Origin: RFTU01 sp046094505
GTDB taxonomy: Bacteria; Pseudomonadota; Gammaproteobacteria; Burkholderiales; Burkholderiaceae_C
NCBI GenBank assembly: GCA_046094505.1
Contig: JBJTHN010000082.1
Span: 1 to 13,807, forward strand
Direction of reading: 5' to 3'
DNA: 13,807 bases
Each line of letters starts with the position of its first letter. Position 1 is the stretch's first letter. This document shows, piece after piece, positions 11,549 through 13,807 of the stretch. The translations under genes were made by a program, and so were the position numbers. The notes beneath the pieces were generated by a model, which made no database searches, was not told the DNA's origin, and saw nothing but the letters and a program-made list of their open reading frames with translations.

Positions 11549-13129
11549 ATGCACTACCGCGACCTGCGCGATTTCATCGCCCAACTCGAGTCCTCGGGAG
11601 AGCTGCGGCGCATCGCAGCGCCCGTGGACCCCCGCCTGGAAATGACCGCCCTGAGCGACCGCAGCCTGCAGGCCGGTGGGCCGGCCTTGCTGTTCGAGCG
11701 GCCTCAAGGCCAGGGCCGCACTTGGCGCATCCCGGCACTGACCAACCTGTTCGGCACCACACGCCGGGTGGCCCTGGGCATGGGGGCCAACAGCCTGGCT
11801 GAGCTGCGCGATGTGGGCCGGCTGCTGGCCGCCCTCAAGGAGCCCGATCCGCCCCGCGCGCTCAAGGACGTGGGGCGGCTGTTCCAAATGGCCAAGGCCG
11901 TGTGGGACATGAAGCCCTCCGTGGTGCGTGACGCGCCCTGCCAGGAAACGGTTCAACAGGCAGAGGACATCGACTTGGGCGAACTGCCCGTGCAGCTGTG
12001 TTGGCCCGGCGATGTCGCCCCGCTCATCACTTGGGGCCTGGTGATCACCCGCGGCCCGCAGTCGGTGGCCACACCGCGCCTGCGCCAGAACCTGGGCATC
12101 TACCGCCAGCAGGTGATCGGTCGGCGCGAACTCATCATGCGCTGGCTGGCGCACCGTGGCGGCGCCCTGGACTTTCGCGACTTTGCACGTGCCAACCCCG
12201 GACAGCCCTTCCCGATGGCGGTGGCCCTGGGCGCCGATCCGGCCACCATCCTGGGTGCGGTCACGCCGGTGCCCGACACGCTCAGCGAGTACCAGTTCGC
12301 TGGCCTGCTGCGAGGCAGCCGCACGGTGCTGGTGGACACCAGCGTAGGCGAGGCCGGCCTGAAGCTGCAGGTGCCGGCTTCGGCCGAAATCGTGTTGGAG
12401 GGCCACATCCCCACCGCGCCCGAGGGCTACACCGGCACCAGCGAGCACGGGGTGCCGCTGAAATCGGTGGGCGGATACCTGCATGCGCTGGAAGGCCCCT
12501 ACGGCGACCACACCGGCTACTACAACGAGCAGGACTGGTTCCCGGTGTTCCGGCTGGACCGCCTCACGCGCCGCCGCGACGCCATCTACCACTCCACCTA
12601 CACCGGCAAGCCGCCCGATGAGCCAGCGGTCCTGGGTGAAGCCCTCAACGAGGTCTTCGTGCCCATCCTGCAACGCCAGTTTCCGGAGATCGTCGATTTC
12701 TACCTGCCGCCCGAAGGCTGCAGCTATCGGCTGGCCGTCATCAGCATCCGCAAGTCCTATCCGGGCCACGCCAAGCGCCTGATGTTTGGCCTGTGGAGTT
12801 TCCTGCGGCAGTTCATGTACACGAAGTTCATCATCGTGGTGGATGAGGATGTGGACATTCGCAACTGGAAAGAAGTGGTGTGGGCCCTGACCACGCGCAT
12901 GGACCCGGTGCGCGATACCACCTTGGTGGACCACACGCCCATTGACTACCTGGACTTCGCTTCGCCCATCAGCGGCCTGGGCGGCAAGATGGGGCTGGAC
13001 GCCACCAACAAGTGGCCCGGTGAAACCCAACGCGAGTGGGGACGCACCATCCGCATGGCCCCCGAGGTCACCGCGCGGGTGGACGCCCTGTGGGCCGACT
13101 TGGGTTTGGGCAGCGGGGCGGGCACATGA
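11549..13129 (+). CDS. ubiD: UbiD, 3-octaprenyl-4-hydroxybenzoate decarboxylase
   Basis: 526 residues, longer than E. coli UbiD (about 497). The whole length follows the family: NLGIYRQQVIGR (181-192, prenylated-FMN and metal site), RWLAHRGGALDF, VALGADPATILGAVTPVPDTLSEY, PASAEIVLEGHI, LEGPYGDHTGYYNEQDWFPVF (314-334, active site), YHSTYTGKPPDEPAVLGEALNEVF, PPEGCSYRLAV, FLRQFMYTKF and GLDATNKWPGETQREWGR. It decarboxylates the polyprenyl-hydroxybenzoate intermediate of ubiquinone synthesis using prenylated FMN made by UbiX. Residues about 290-313 form an insertion relative to E. coli, just before the active-site loop. No clear ribosome-binding site precedes the ATG; a -10-like TAACCT ends 6 nt upstream. 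The last 4 bp overlap msrA. Confidence 0.97.
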   Translation: MHYRDLRDFIAQLESSGELRRIAAPVDPRLEMTALSDRSLQAGGPALLFERPQGQGRTWRIPALTNLFGTTRRVALGMGANSLAELRDVGRLLAALKEPDPPRALKDVGRLFQMAKAVWDMKPSVVRDAPCQETVQQAEDIDLGELPVQLCWPGDVAPLITWGLVITRGPQSVATPRLRQNLGIYRQQVIGRRELIMRWLAHRGGALDFRDFARANPGQPFPMAVALGADPATILGAVTPVPDTLSEYQFAGLLRGSRTVLVDTSVGEAGLKLQVPASAEIVLEGHIPTAPEGYTGTSEHGVPLKSVGGYLHALEGPYGDHTGYYNEQDWFPVFRLDRLTRRRDAIYHSTYTGKPPDEPAVLGEALNEVFVPILQRQFPEIVDFYLPPEGCSYRLAVISIRKSYPGHAKRLMFGLWSFLRQFMYTKFIIVVDEDVDIRNWKEVVWALTTRMDPVRDTTLVDHTPIDYLDFASPISGLGGKMGLDATNKWPGETQREWGRTIRMAPEVTARVDALWADLGLGSGAGT

Positions 13130-13656
13130 AACAGGTCATCACGCTGGGCGGCGGCTGCTTCTGGTGCACCGAGGCCGTGTTTGAGCAGGTGCAGGGGGTC
13201 CATGCCGTGGAGTCGGGCTATTGCAACGGCCACTTCCCAAACCCCAACTACGAGCAGGTCTGCACCGGGCAAACCGGCCATGCCGAGGTGGTGCGCGTGG
13301 AGTTCGATGACGCGTTGATTCCCTTGCGCGACATCCTGGCCATCTTCTTCGCTACCCACGACCCCACCACGCCCAACCGACAAGGCCACGACGTGGGGCC
13401 GCAGTACCGCTCGGGCATCTACGTCAGCGATCAGGGGCAGGCCGAGGTGGCCCACGCGGTGGTGGCCGAGGTGCAGCAGGCCTTGGGCGGCCGTGTCGTG
13501 ACCGAGGTCGTGCCGCTCAGCGGCTACAGCCGTGCCGAGGGCTACCACCAGCATTACTACGCGCGCAACCCCTACCAGGGCTATTGCGCCGCGGTGATCA
13601 GCCCCAAGCTGGCCAAGTTTCGCCGGGTGTTCGCCCAGCGGCTCAAGCCCGCCTAG
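13126..13656 (+). CDS. msrA: MsrA, peptide-methionine (S)-S-oxide reductase
   Basis: 176 residues. The catalytic motif GCFWCTE is at 10-16 with nucleophile C11. SGYCNGHFPNPNYEQVCTGQTGHAEVV (30-56) and FFATHDPTTPNRQGHDVGPQYRS (74-96) are standard MsrA segments. The C-terminal GYCAAVISPKLAKFR provides C154 as likely resolving cysteine. It repairs oxidised methionine in proteins or free methionine, with thioredoxin recycling. The frame is open upstream to 13036, but the ATG at 13126 overlaps the ubiD stop (ATGA), follows GGGGCGGG, and gives the normal short N-terminus MKQVITLGGGCFW. Co-transcription with ubiD is likely. No MsrB domain is fused. Confidence 0.97.
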   Translation: MKQVITLGGGCFWCTEAVFEQVQGVHAVESGYCNGHFPNPNYEQVCTGQTGHAEVVRVEFDDALIPLRDILAIFFATHDPTTPNRQGHDVGPQYRSGIYVSDQGQAEVAHAVVAEVQQALGGRVVTEVVPLSGYSRAEGYHQHYYARNPYQGYCAAVISPKLAKFRRVFAQRLKPA

Positions 13657-13667
13657 GCCTGCGGGCT
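13646..13667. terminator. Hairpin between convergent msrA and pdxH, possible bidirectional terminator
   Basis: AGCCCGC (13646-13652) and GCGGGCT (13661-13667) are perfect reverse complements around an 8-nt loop that contains the msrA stop codon; the far arm reaches the pdxH stop. There is no T-tract on either side, so it may protect 3' ends rather than terminate by itself. The position between convergent genes is what supports the call. Confidence 0.4.
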
Positions 13668-13807
13668 CAAGGCGCCAGGCGCTCGCGCTGCCACTGACCC
13701 TCTGGGCCCAGCCGGTAGCGCAGCCGGTCGTGCAGTCGGCTTTGGCGGCCCTGCCAAAACTCCCACCGGTCGGGAACCAGCCGGAAGCCACCCCAATGCG
13801 GCGGGCG
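13667..13807 (-). CDS. pdxH: PdxH, pyridoxamine/pyridoxine 5'-phosphate oxidase (C-terminal 46 residues, runs off the right edge)
   Basis: Reading on the minus strand from the right edge gives 46 residues to the TGA at 13667-13669. The sequence carries RPPHWGGFRLVPDRWEFWQG and then SRLHDRLRYR and WQRERLAP at the very end, which is the diagnostic C-terminus of PdxH. RLHDR is the substrate and FMN-contacting motif, and family members end in -RLAP. E. coli has Phe where this has His in RPPHWGG. The enzyme uses FMN to make pyridoxal 5'-phosphate, the cofactor of GlyA and of the aminotransferase in this window. The N-terminal FMN-binding part is outside the window. Confidence 0.95.
   Translation of the reverse strand, partial: RPPHWGGFRLVPDRWEFWQGRQSRLHDRLRYRLGPEGQWQRERLAP

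Noticed and set aside
11498..13030. 510-residue open frame antisense to ubiD
   Set aside because: It lies wholly opposite a confidently identified UbiD, is rich in His, Gln, Gly and Ala as expected for a GC-rich shadow frame, and shows no family motif or ribosome-binding site.
1..13807. Mobile or horizontally acquired island
   Set aside because: No integrase, transposase, tRNA, terminal repeats or composition shift; gene order is mostly that of a betaproteobacterial core region.

Overview
The window is GC-rich chromosomal DNA from a betaproteobacterium. Gene order (glyA-nrdR-minor pilins-ribD-ribB-ribH-nusB) and protein details (TolA N-terminus, RibB with a degenerate RibA half) point to Burkholderiales, most likely Comamonadaceae or a close relative; the genus cannot be named from sequence alone. 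Coding density is very high, and the largest gap (10429-10605) is filled by a riboswitch.

Layout. From about 11.5 kb down to base 1 everything reads on the minus strand. In order of transcription: a membrane-anchored lytic transglycosylase (10606-11472); a ZTP/ZMP (pfl-motif) riboswitch (about 10482-10599) leading glyA (9178-10428) and nrdR (8723-9166); a compact, overlapping set of five type IV minor pilin/pseudopilin genes of the fimT, pilE, pilW, pilX and pilV-like types (6039-8647), with no pilY1 adhesin gene; a riboflavin block ribD, ribB (with a dead RibA-like half) and ribH, followed by nusB (2585-5990); a class I aminotransferase (1362-2573); and tolQ, tolR and the start of tolA, which runs off the left edge. 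Divergent from the transglycosylase, on the plus strand, are ubiD (11549-13129) and msrA (13126-13656). The 3' end of pdxH (minus strand) enters from the right edge and converges on msrA.

How the genes work together. GlyA supplies one-carbon units. ZTP/ZMP accumulates when 10-formyl-THF is short, so a ZTP riboswitch before glyA makes a direct folate-stress feedback loop, and nrdR (repressor of ribonucleotide reductase) follows 11 bp later. The pilin genes encode the minor subunits that prime and cap a type IV pilus. RibD, RibB and RibH give three riboflavin steps, but the cluster lacks riboflavin synthase, and the RibA-like half of RibB has lost its zinc-site cysteines, so GTP cyclohydrolase II and riboflavin synthase must be encoded elsewhere. 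TolQ-TolR-TolA form the inner-membrane energised part of the Tol-Pal envelope system; the usual leading ybgC is not present, and tolQ overlaps the aminotransferase stop codon by 4 bp.

The most notable non-coding signals are the glyA riboswitch with mutually exclusive downstream hairpins, a strong G-quadruplex motif directly upstream of ribD, -10-like hexamers placed 6-9 nt from the start codons of ribD, ribB, fimT and ubiD (possible leaderless transcripts), and GC-rich hairpins at the nrdR/fimT, ribD/ribB and msrA/pdxH junctions. No tRNA, rRNA, insertion sequence, CRISPR array or prophage was seen.
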